Shown: positions 1 to 7,440 of the stretch, piece by piece | Numbering within the stretch: the stretch's first letter is position 1 | How the letters are laid out: each line of letters opens with the position of its first letter | Source: Comamonadaceae bacterium 2PF | Lineage (GTDB): Bacteria > Pseudomonadota > Gammaproteobacteria > Burkholderiales > Burkholderiaceae_C | Direction of reading: 5' to 3' | NCBI GenBank assembly: GCA_005502875.1 | Contig: SCMV01000004.1 | Location: 1 to 64,000 of the forward strand | DNA length: 64,000 bases | Translations under genes and position numbers: made by a program | Notes under the pieces: generated by a model | Database searches by the model: none | What the model saw: only the letters and a program-made list of their open reading frames with translations | Told to the model about the DNA's origin: nothing

Positions 1-256
1 GGTGGGGGGTGAGCGAGGGCTGCTTTGCAGCGATTGCAGTCTTCCGCTTCATCAAACTGGACGCCAGAAAGCTGCTGTTCCAAGTGCCCGCGTAAGGCCG
101 GCAAGGGGGCCGCCGACGATGACGATGTTCGGGGTGTTCCTGGATGAGCTCAGGTTTGGCGGAGGCCTCAACGGGGTGAGCTGCCAACGGTTGAGGGATG
201 GGAAATGAATCACGCCCAAGCGTAGAGAGCCTGGGCGATGGGTGCCGCGAGACGGC
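1..256. other. Non-coding left edge, no gene recognised
   Basis: I see no credible gene here. A short open frame on the plus strand has no family resemblance. Just beyond the stop of the isochorismatase-like gene an imperfect hairpin is visible at 213-237: CGCCCA pairs with TGGGCG, with two more inner GC pairs and a 7-nt loop. It lacks a U tract, so it is at best a weak terminator. Confidence 0.3.
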
Positions 257-862
257 TTACTGGATGCCCGCGCCCAGGGCGGGGAAGACGTCGGTGAACA
301 GCAGCGTGATGAGCTGTTGGCCGGCGGGCGTGGACCAGTCCTGAGCGATTTCCGCCATCAGGGTGTTGGTGGCGGTCAGCACCACACCGGCGTCATGCAT
401 GCGCTGGCGCGAGAACTCCTCGGACAGGTCGCTCGGCGAGCCGGACGCGTCCATCACGGCCTGAACGTTGAAGCCTTCAACGGCGGCGTCGATGGCCGGG
501 AAGATCAGGCAGACGTCGGTGGTCACGCCAGCCATGATGAGGTTCTTGCGGCCGGTGGCTAGCACTGCATCGCGGAACTCGGGATAGGCCCAGGCGTTGA
601 CTACACCAGGGCGCTTGATGCGAGAGGCGTGGGCTTCAGGCAGGATTTGAGCGATTTCCGACAGGATCGGGCCTTGAGCGCGATCCTCCTGGCTGGACGT
701 GATAACGACCGGCAGGTTGAGAATCTTCGCCATCTTGGCCAGTGCGATGGACTGCTTGGCAGCCAGGTCCTTGTCGATGTTCTTGATGAGCTGCATGGTG
801 CCGACTTGGTGGTCGATCAGCAGCAGGGCAGAGTTCTCGGCGGTGAAACGTTCAATCTTCAT
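257..862 (-). CDS. Isochorismatase-family (YcaC-like) cysteine hydrolase
   Basis: A 202-residue cytoplasmic hydrolase of the isochorismatase superfamily. The expected triad is visible: Asp17 in LLLIDHQ, Lys83 in RIKRPG and Cys118 in AGVTTDVC. The length and the TTDVC motif fit the YcaC-like branch, whose substrates are mostly unknown. I chose the ATG at 862 because AGGAG lies about seven bases upstream and the residues after it match the family start; a longer frame reaches 946 but adds an unrelated leader. It lies downstream of the pirin and Old Yellow Enzyme genes on the same strand, so a shared LysR-controlled transcript is plausible. The true substrate cannot be read from sequence. Confidence 0.88.
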   Translation of the reverse strand: MKIERFTAENSALLLIDHQVGTMQLIKNIDKDLAAKQSIALAKMAKILNLPVVITSSQEDRAQGPILSEIAQILPEAHASRIKRPGVVNAWAYPEFRDAVLATGRKNLIMAGVTTDVCLIFPAIDAAVEGFNVQAVMDASGSPSDLSEEFSRQRMHDAGVVLTATNTLMAEIAQDWSTPAGQQLITLLFTDVFPALGAGIQ

Positions 863-923
863 GATGTAGCTCCTAGGTGGGTCGTGATAGGGCACACGCC
901 CCGGGGATTTGTGGCGGGCGGCT

Positions 924-1748
924 TTACAGCCGTCCCATCTCGCCACGTTGGTATGCGGCGGCTGCCGCGATCAGGTGCTCCTGGCTCGCGAAAGCCATGG
1001 GCCCATTCGAAAGGACGGGTTGGCGCAGAGGCTCACCAATGAAGACGGCCACCTTGGCTCCGTCCGCGCCGCCAATCAGCTTGTGCGTCGCCGCTTCATC
1101 CGCCGGGGGCAGAATGGGCGCGCCCAAGTCGTCAAGTCCGAAGCCCTCGCCATCGAGCGCTGCGCTGCCGTAGATCGGCATCAGGAAGGCGCGCTTTCCG
1201 GCTGGCACCGTGAGGTCCAGCTCGGCACCGGCCTCCAGGGAGATGTCCAGTAGCGTCACCTCGGTCGGTGGCTTCAGAGGCGAGTGCACACCTTCGAAGC
1301 TGCCCAGGGGCACGCGGACCTTCACCCCGGGCTGCGTTACGACAGGCACGTCCTGCGGTGCCAGAGTCAACGCGAACGGCGTGTCGTTCTGACGTTCACG
1401 AGGCAGGTTGACGAAGATTTGCAGCAGGTGCGTGGTGCTGCCCAGCACTGCGGGGTTCTCCTCATGCACGACACCCCGCCCGGCCGCGGTCCAGTGCAGG
1501 CCACCAGGCTGGATCAGCGTGCGGTTCCCGTTGGAATCGCGGTTCGCAATGCCGGTCTCCGAATCCAGGAACAAGTAGGTCACTGCGGAGAAGCCCGCGT
1601 GCGGATGCGGCGGGAACGTCGGCTCGCTCATCCACGCGTGGTCGATGCCCATGAAGGGATCGAGCTGCGTCGGGTTCGCGCCATGCAGCCGGTAGGCTCG
1701 GAAGTGGGCTCCCCGGTTGGCGCGCTGCATGCGGACGGTGGTCATCAT
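924..1748 (-). CDS. Pirin family protein
   Basis: A 274-residue bicupin of the pirin family. The metal-binding set is recognisable: His48 and His50 in HPHAGFS, then His95 and Glu97 in the GRGVVHEEN stretch. The C-terminal half carries the second cupin. Bacterial pirins often act as quercetin-dioxygenase-like or redox-responsive proteins, but the role of this one is not determined. It sits 22 bp after the Old Yellow Enzyme gene and 61 bp before the isochorismatase-like gene, all on the minus strand. That grouping with a LysR regulator suggests response to electrophiles or aromatic compounds (inference). Confidence 0.9.
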   Translation of the reverse strand: MMTTVRMQRANRGAHFRAYRLHGANPTQLDPFMGIDHAWMSEPTFPPHPHAGFSAVTYLFLDSETGIANRDSNGNRTLIQPGGLHWTAAGRGVVHEENPAVLGSTTHLLQIFVNLPRERQNDTPFALTLAPQDVPVVTQPGVKVRVPLGSFEGVHSPLKPPTEVTLLDISLEAGAELDLTVPAGKRAFLMPIYGSAALDGEGFGLDDLGAPILPPADEAATHKLIGGADGAKVAVFIGEPLRQPVLSNGPMAFASQEHLIAAAAAYQRGEMGRL

Positions 1749-1770
1749 GGCGGTCAGCCTCTCTTGAGAT

Positions 1771-2844
1771 TTAAGCGGTTTCGGCCACCGGAAGCGAGGG
1801 GTAGTCGATGTAGCCCTGCGCAGTCGGCGGTGCGAAGAAGGTGTTGCGGTCCGGCGTGTTGAGCGCCGAGCCCAGACGGAAACGCTCAGGCAGGTCCGGG
1901 TTGGCCAGGAACGCGCTGCCGAAAACGGTGGCGTCGGTCCTGCCTTCGGTCACAGCTGCCTCCGCGCTGTCTTGCGTCAGGCCGCTGCCCATGAGGTAGG
2001 CGCCTTCGAAGCGAGGACGCAGCAGGGCGTGGTAGTCCGTCTTCGGCTCACCGAACAGGGCCACGTGCAGGTAGGCCAAGTCCCAGCCCTTGAGCTGGTC
2101 CACCAGGTAGGTGTAGGTCTCCTGCGGGTTGGCATCGGTGATGCTGTTGTAGTTCATCTCCGGCGAAATCTTGATGCCCACGCGGTCAGCGCCAGCCTCC
2201 GAAGCCATCGCGTCCAGCACGTCCAAGACGAAGCGGGCGCGGTTCTCCACGGAGCCGCCGTAAAGATCCTGCCGCTGGTTGCTGCCCGAGGACAGGAACT
2301 GTTCCGGCAGGTAGCCCGATGCGGCATGCAGTTCGACCCCGTCAAAGCCGGCCTCGATGGCACGGCGGGTGGCCATGCGGTAGTCCTCCACCACAGCGAC
2401 GACCTCGGCAACGGTCAGCTCGCGGGGCGCCTCGAAGTCGACTTGCCCCACCGGCGTCCACGCCTGGCCGGCCGGCTTGATGGCAGAAGGCGCGACCGGC
2501 GTTTCGCCGTTCAGCAGCGACGGGTGCGAGACGCGGCCACAGTGCATGACCTGCATGAAGATGCGGCCGCCGCGGGCGTGCACCGCCTCGGTCACCTTCT
2601 TCCAGGCCGCAACTTGCGCTTCAGTCTCGATTCCGGGCGTGTAGACGTAGCCCTTGCCCATCGCCGACGGGAAGACGCCTTCCGTGATGATGAGACCGGC
2701 CGTGGCACGCTGCGCGTAGTACGTGACGGTCATGTCGCTGGGGACGCCATCACCATCAGCTCGAGAGCGGGTCATCGGCGCCATCACCAGGCGGTTGGGT
2801 GCGACGTAGCGGCCGATGCGGACCGGCGTAAGCAGTTGGGACAT
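1771..2844 (-). CDS. Old Yellow Enzyme family alkene reductase, divergent active site
   Basis: A 357-residue FMN-dependent ene-reductase of the NemA/Old Yellow Enzyme family. The N-terminal PNRLVMAPMTR and the central DRVGIKISP stretch are typical. Two usually fixed positions differ. The substrate-binding His-x-x-Asn/His pair reads HAAS (His173, Ser176). The FMN-phosphate segment reads FGSAF where GRPF or GRAF is usual. Both were checked against the codons. The enzyme would reduce activated C=C bonds with NAD(P)H, but the substitutions could change substrate or cofactor binding. It is divergent from the LysR gene at 3048 and leads the pirin and isochorismatase genes. Confidence 0.9.
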   Translation of the reverse strand: MSQLLTPVRIGRYVAPNRLVMAPMTRSRADGDGVPSDMTVTYYAQRATAGLIITEGVFPSAMGKGYVYTPGIETEAQVAAWKKVTEAVHARGGRIFMQVMHCGRVSHPSLLNGETPVAPSAIKPAGQAWTPVGQVDFEAPRELTVAEVVAVVEDYRMATRRAIEAGFDGVELHAASGYLPEQFLSSGSNQRQDLYGGSVENRARFVLDVLDAMASEAGADRVGIKISPEMNYNSITDANPQETYTYLVDQLKGWDLAYLHVALFGEPKTDYHALLRPRFEGAYLMGSGLTQDSAEAAVTEGRTDATVFGSAFLANPDLPERFRLGSALNTPDRNTFFAPPTAQGYIDYPSLPVAETA

Positions 2845-3047
2845 GTTCGATTCCTTGAAGACGTTGAGGATTGGGCGGTTCAGAGGCGTGCATGGCCGCC
2901 GCAGGTGGCATCGCCGGTGATGACTGCAGTTCCCTTGGGCATGTTGTTTCTCCAGTTGGTTGATGCAATGGACGTATCTTTAATTAATGCAACGAATAGA
3001 TAAAGACGGTAAACTGGCATTCATTAATCCAAAAATGGCATAGTTAG
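2845..3047. promoter_or_regulatory. Divergent promoter region with AT-rich inverted repeat (LysR operator candidate)
   Basis: Between the divergent LysR and ene-reductase genes, ATTAATGC at 2983-2990 faces GCATTCATTAAT at 3017-3028 as an imperfect inverted repeat. This AT-rich patch stands out from the surrounding GC-rich sequence. LysR-type regulators commonly bind such sites in the shared intergenic region. The assignment is inference. Confidence 0.5.
2880..2942 (-). pseudogene. 20-codon remnant of a short-chain dehydrogenase start, or leader peptide
   Basis: A 20-codon frame starting at 2942 with a strong ribosome binding site (CTGGAGAAACAAC before the ATG). It begins MPKGTAVITGDAT, which closely matches the first residues and nucleotide-binding glycine motif of short-chain dehydrogenases, then runs into unrelated CGGHARL and a stop. 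The simplest reading is a gene whose body was deleted, joining its start to the leader of the Old Yellow Enzyme gene 36 bp downstream. Since it is the first frame on that transcript and keeps a good start, it may still be translated. Confidence 0.5.
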
Positions 3048-3917
3048 ATGGAGTTGCTCAACGACATGGCGTTGTTCGTGGAGGTCGCTCAAGCCCGCAG
3101 CTTCACTCGCGCGGCCGAAGCGTCAGGCGTACCCAACTCGACCCTTTCCCGGCGAATCAGCGCGTTGGAGAAAGCCATCGGCCTTCGGCTGTTGCATCGC
3201 ACGACACGCAAGGTGGAACTCACCGAGGCAGGTCAGCTCTATTTCGAACGTTGCCGGCGAATCGTTGACGAGGCTCGACTGGCCCACGAGCAACTCGGGG
3301 AGATGCAGGCGCAGCCCAGCGGGGTGCTGCGGGCGTCCTTGCCTGTCGATTTCGCCACCATCTACCTGGCGCCCCTGATTTCCGAGTTCGCCGGGCGCTA
3401 CCCGGGCATCACCTTTGACTTCGACCTCACGCCGCGGCGGGTGGACCTTGTATCCGAGCCGTTTGATGTGGCAATCCGCATGGGGGAACTGAGCGACTCG
3501 AACCTCGTGGCTCGGTTGTTGGCGCGGTTGTCAGTGCGGGCGTACGCGTCACCTGGCTACCTCGCTCGCTCGGGCGAACCGATGCATCCTTCGGAGCTCG
3601 AACAGCATGAATGCCTAGGCTTTTCCAAATCGGGGAAATGGGTGCTGCAGCGGCCAAGCGAAGTCATCGAAGTCAACGTTGGGGGGCGTTTTCAGGTCAA
3701 TAGCGTCGGCATGTTCAGGCGCCTGGCGACCCTGGACTTGGGCATCGTATTGCTGCCCGAGCAGATAGTCGCGGACGACGTCGCGGCAAGGCGACTCAAG
3801 CCCATTCTTGAAGCCTGGCAGGGCCGCGCCACGCCGGTCTACGCTCTCACAGAGACGCGGCTCTTACCGGCAAAGACGCAGCGCTTCATCGAGTTTCTTC
3901 AGGAACGCCTCAGCTAG
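3048..3917 (+). CDS. LysR family transcriptional regulator
   Basis: A 289-residue LysR-type regulator. The first 60 or so residues hold the winged helix-turn-helix (AEASGVPNSTLSRRISALEK), followed by the periplasmic-binding-protein-like effector domain with PSGVLRASLP at its start. It is transcribed away from the ene-reductase, pirin and isochorismatase-like genes and most likely controls them and itself. The effector is unknown; LysR neighbours of Old Yellow Enzymes often respond to quinones or other electrophiles. Its 3' end faces the Lif-like gene with a 29-bp gap. Confidence 0.93.
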   Translation: MELLNDMALFVEVAQARSFTRAAEASGVPNSTLSRRISALEKAIGLRLLHRTTRKVELTEAGQLYFERCRRIVDEARLAHEQLGEMQAQPSGVLRASLPVDFATIYLAPLISEFAGRYPGITFDFDLTPRRVDLVSEPFDVAIRMGELSDSNLVARLLARLSVRAYASPGYLARSGEPMHPSELEQHECLGFSKSGKWVLQRPSEVIEVNVGGRFQVNSVGMFRRLATLDLGIVLLPEQIVADDVAARRLKPILEAWQGRATPVYALTETRLLPAKTQRFIEFLQERLS

Positions 3918-3946
3918 CCTGAGCGATTCAGCTGTCGCAATCGTGC

Positions 3947-4645
3947 TCATGGCCCCTGAGAGCTGCCCCCCACCCCACCGAGCATCTCGCGAGCCAGCTT
4001 TTCTTGAGCATGCTCGATGGCTTTGGACTGCGAAATGTTCGGGGTAGCTACGGCATTTGCCGCATCTTCAAGCAGCTGTTGCTGCATCGACTCTTCCAGT
4101 CCAAACATGGTCTGGGCCTTGGCCGTGCCAAAGTATTGCGCGCGAAGGTCCCTTAGGGTCTGCAGCTGTCGGCGAGCCTCTTCAAGCGTCACTTCTTCAT
4201 GTGAGCTTGACGGAAATGCGGCGGTGAGTGCCTGATTGTACTGAGCGAACTGTTGATAGAGTTCGCGCACTTCCCGCTGGGCTTGAGGTGGCATCTCTAG
4301 CGTTGCGGCATTGAGTCGAGAGAGTGCTTCCTCACTCGAATACAAGGCTGCCATGCGTTCCATGTTCGACCGAGTTTCTGCGTTGAGAACAAGGTGGCCT
4401 CGAGAGACCTGGAAAGCTGGCAATGGCAATTCGTCGAGGGGCGATGGAGCGTCATTGGCTGCCGATAATGGTGCAGCTTGGCTCGGCAGCATGGCAACTG
4501 CCGGCCAAGCATCCCCCTGCCCCGACCGCTGAGGCAATGAGGCGCCTGCAACCGTGGTCGGCGCCGGACCTGACTGCCAAGTAAAGGCGATTGCCGTGAG
4601 CGTACAGGCCATGGCAATCGCGACAAGAGCTGTTTTCATTTTCAT
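3947..4645 (-). CDS. Short lipase-chaperone (Lif/foldase)-like membrane-anchored protein
   Basis: A 232-residue protein with the layout of a lipase-specific foldase: an N-terminal membrane anchor (residues 3-22), a Pro/Ala-rich linker to about residue 75, then helical segments. The stretch from FQVSRGHLVLN through LRAQYFG to MFGLEES lines up by eye with LipH/Lif proteins. It is shorter than the usual 320-350 residues, and the Lif signature RxxFDYCLSAxGE is degenerate (RSNMERMAALYSSEE). It is the last gene of an operon whose upstream members are exported hydrolases, so one of them is the likely client. Start uncertain: ATG 4645 or GTG 4660; no strong ribosome binding site. Confidence 0.65.
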   Translation of the reverse strand: MKMKTALVAIAMACTLTAIAFTWQSGPAPTTVAGASLPQRSGQGDAWPAVAMLPSQAAPLSAANDAPSPLDELPLPAFQVSRGHLVLNAETRSNMERMAALYSSEEALSRLNAATLEMPPQAQREVRELYQQFAQYNQALTAAFPSSSHEEVTLEEARRQLQTLRDLRAQYFGTAKAQTMFGLEESMQQQLLEDAANAVATPNISQSKAIEHAQEKLAREMLGGVGGSSQGP

Positions 4646-4691
4646 GAGATGAGGCAGCACTTCACTGCTTCAGTTGTACTGTTCGCAAGCC

Positions 4692-5519
4692 TCAGAACTG
4701 GCCACTTGTCGTGAATGAAGACCAAACGGCTTCCCGTTCACGAAGGAATTGGCTGTAGCTGCCATCCTGGTTCACGAAGCGCTTGAACCAGGAAATCTGG
4801 GTATAGCTGGTCGGCTCGTTGGGAGGCAGGGTCAGGTCGTGCGACTCGGGGAAGTTGTGGTCAGCCCCCGCGATGACCGCCAACATCTTCTGCGTCGTGG
4901 TGGGTATGGCGTTGTAGAACGGTTGGGCGAAAGTCTTGACCGGCGCGACGGGGTCTGCCGCCCCGCCGATGATGGCAGCAGGAACGGTCAGCTTGCGGTA
5001 CGGCGTAGACCAAAGGTTCCAAGGCGTGATAGCAAAGACAGCTTTCAGGCCGGGCGCTGCGGCCGCGGCCTCTAGGGCACCTCCGCCACCCATGGAGTGG
5101 CCGGCCACGGCTTGCCGAGTGACATCAATCTTGCCAGCTGCTGGGCCTGTGGTAACAGCAGCCGTCGCTTTCAGTGCAGCCAGGAGCTGCGTTGCCCTGC
5201 TGGATGGGAAATCCAGCACGGTCTTTGTATCAATGATGACGACCACGAAGCCATGAGTCGCAAGGCGACGGCCTAAACCAGTCATGAGCTTTTGTTTTGC
5301 CGTAAAGCCTGGAGTGATCGCAATCAGGGCGTATTTGCCAGGCTTGTCGGGCGAATAAACCGTCGCTGCGCCAAAGCCTGCAGGAGGCAGCGTCTGCGTG
5401 GATACCGTGAACGGCCCATCGCTCTTGACTTCTTCAATCGTGACAGCTCGGGCTGAGGATGCGTATGCCAAGGCGAGTGTGAGGCTCAATGCTGCAAGCG
5501 GTCGATTCAGCGTGAACAT
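4692..5519 (-). CDS. Secreted PETase/cutinase-like polyester hydrolase
   Basis: A 275-residue alpha/beta hydrolase with a signal peptide (about residues 1-25, ending SARA). Its order of motifs matches the bacterial cutinase and PETase group: GPFTVST at the start, oxyanion PGFTA with Phe72, nucleophile Ser142 in GHSMGGGG, ATPWN with Trp167, Asp189 in AADPVAPV, His221 in AGADHN and a C-terminal WFKRFV. Known relatives hydrolyse polyesters or short-chain triglycerides outside the cell. Unlike the IsPETase group, it has no cysteine at all, so neither disulfide can form. GGAGACAAC precedes the ATG. It lies 41 bp after the discoidin-hydrolase gene and 46 bp before the chosen Lif-like start. Confidence 0.82.
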   Translation of the reverse strand: MFTLNRPLAALSLTLALAYASSARAVTIEEVKSDGPFTVSTQTLPPAGFGAATVYSPDKPGKYALIAITPGFTAKQKLMTGLGRRLATHGFVVVIIDTKTVLDFPSSRATQLLAALKATAAVTTGPAAGKIDVTRQAVAGHSMGGGGALEAAAAAPGLKAVFAITPWNLWSTPYRKLTVPAAIIGGAADPVAPVKTFAQPFYNAIPTTTQKMLAVIAGADHNFPESHDLTLPPNEPTSYTQISWFKRFVNQDGSYSQFLREREAVWSSFTTSGQF

Positions 5520-5560
5520 GTTGTCTCCTAAACGTGGGTTGCCGTCATCTCGGCTGGTGG

Positions 5561-7387
5561 TCAGGGTCTGATGGGTGCTTCTTTCTGAATCTTCAGTGGC
5601 TTGATGGGGGTGCCGTCACTCCACGTGCCCATGGAACGGTGTTCGGGCGTGTCTCCAATCGCGTAGGCGCTGTTGGCGCCTTCGAATGCGGTATCACGCA
5701 GCGCGTCCCATACCTTCCAGACAAAGTTCCAGTCATAGGCGTCCAATCGAGACACGATGTTTTGGCCTGAGCTGACACCGCTGTCGCCGGATGAGACTCC
5801 GTGTCCGGACGACAGGTCCGGGTTTCCGTACGCATCGGTGTAGCTCAGCACCAGGGCCTTGTTCTGGCTGGGTATGTGGGCCAACCGGGGAAACAGTGCG
5901 TTGCAGGTACTGTTCTCGAATCCGGGCTTTTCATCGTTCACACCGTTGGCGCCGACATGGCACTCAACCAACGTGGTTGAAGGAATGCCTCCCAACGATT
6001 TGTCCAGCGCTGGCTCGCTGGCCCCGAGGAACCCACCGTCGTGCGGCTCATCGAGGAACATGACTCGAGGCTGTGGCAACCCGAGTGCGACATGGCGGTT
6101 CAGCAAGTTGGCGGTGATGATTCCGCCAAAGGAGAAGCCGAAATAGCTCGCTTTATCCAGTTCTGGTTGTACGCGGCTGGCGTCTGCCTGCAGGTAGTCG
6201 ATGCCGCCCTTGATGCCCTGAGTGGCGGAGTTCAGGCATGGCTGGATGTAAAACGGCCCCAGGCAAGGCGATATCACACTGGTCTGCCAGCGCGGATAGA
6301 TCACCACGTTCCCCTTGAGCACGGTGTGGCGGATTAGCTCCTCATGCATGCCATAGCCGGAGAAGTCGCCAAAGCCATGGATGATTACCGCCAAGGGCGC
6401 CGAAGATGGCTTTGGGGCGATGGGCTCAAAGACGTAATACTCATTGGCGCCTTTGCCGCCAACGCTGACCTGCATATCCCCATGGCGGTAGTCGCTGCCA
6501 CCTGGCCCTGACGAAGGCTGGGACGGTTGTGTGATGGCGGAGAACTCTCGCACGGCCAGTGGCTTGGTCTGCGGGATGGTGGGCCTGACTCGGACATATC
6601 GAGCGACAGTCCCCGCCGGCGCGCTCAGTTGCACATCACTCGTCTCAGCAAACGAGCCTACGGTGGTCCAAGACGTGTTGTCATTCGAGACCTCCAAGAT
6701 GCCTTGCTCAATCCGATGGTCAGGGTTTTTGGGCTCCCCCATCCGCAGGTCGATACGCCCAAGACGCGCAGGTCGTCCTTGGTCCAGCACCACAGCTTCA
6801 TTCAGCATTGGCGCACGAGAACTGCGCCAGAACGACTTCACGTCGCCGTCACTAGCGGAGCCCACGCCGGATAGAAGCATGGATGGGGTACTGGCATTGA
6901 CCAGTTGACGGTCCACGGCCAGTTCCCGAATCAGGAAGCTCTTTGTCTGCGCGACGGTAGGGCGAACGCGAACATAGCGTGCCTGCGTGCCCGGTGCCGC
7001 CGTCAAATGCACTTCATTGGACTGGGAGAAACGGCCAATGGGGGTCCAGGCGACCTTGTCCCACGAAACCTCCACCACGCCTTGGTCGATTCGAGCGTCA
7101 GATGCGCTGGCATTCGCCATGTAGAGGTCGACAGACGTGAGCGTCTTCAGAACCCCTCGGTCGAGCACGACGGAGTCGGCCAGCCCTGCACCTGCGACAC
7201 TGCGCCAAAACGTGGTGGCATCACCATCCACCATGAAACCGACAAATGTTCCCAAGCGGGTGCCCAGCGAGGTGGAAGCCGCGTCCGCGGCGGCTGCCTT
7301 ACCCATCATCCCCAGCATGGCGCCAGCAGCTGCCAGGCTTGCGGAAAACCTCTTGACCCAGCGGGCGCGATTCGTCTGTTGTTTCAT
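5561..7387 (-). CDS. Exported alpha/beta hydrolase with two tandem discoidin-like repeats
   Basis: A 608-residue exported protein. After a signal peptide (about residues 1-34) come two related modules of roughly 105 residues (about 52-158 and 178-286). Both contain DGD..FWRS, a VVLD strand, VEVS or LEVS with a following W, and ARYVRVRPT before an RE motif, as in F5/8 type C (discoidin) folds. After a Pro/Ser/Gly linker, the C-terminal domain has an HGFGD oxyanion strand and GFSFGG with Ser419 as probable nucleophile. Discoidin modules usually bind carbohydrates or surfaces, so this may be a surface-targeted esterase. The exact reaction is unknown. It is the second gene of the four-gene secreted operon. 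Confidence 0.7.
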   Translation of the reverse strand: MKQQTNRARWVKRFSASLAAAGAMLGMMGKAAAADAASTSLGTRLGTFVGFMVDGDATTFWRSVAGAGLADSVVLDRGVLKTLTSVDLYMANASASDARIDQGVVEVSWDKVAWTPIGRFSQSNEVHLTAAPGTQARYVRVRPTVAQTKSFLIRELAVDRQLVNASTPSMLLSGVGSASDGDVKSFWRSSRAPMLNEAVVLDQGRPARLGRIDLRMGEPKNPDHRIEQGILEVSNDNTSWTTVGSFAETSDVQLSAPAGTVARYVRVRPTIPQTKPLAVREFSAITQPSQPSSGPGGSDYRHGDMQVSVGGKGANEYYVFEPIAPKPSSAPLAVIIHGFGDFSGYGMHEELIRHTVLKGNVVIYPRWQTSVISPCLGPFYIQPCLNSATQGIKGGIDYLQADASRVQPELDKASYFGFSFGGIITANLLNRHVALGLPQPRVMFLDEPHDGGFLGASEPALDKSLGGIPSTTLVECHVGANGVNDEKPGFENSTCNALFPRLAHIPSQNKALVLSYTDAYGNPDLSSGHGVSSGDSGVSSGQNIVSRLDAYDWNFVWKVWDALRDTAFEGANSAYAIGDTPEHRSMGTWSDGTPIKPLKIQKEAPIRP

Positions 7388-7440
7388 GTCGATGCCTCAG
7401 TTGATGTTCTCGTTTCCGCTTGGCAGCTCAAAGCGGGCCA

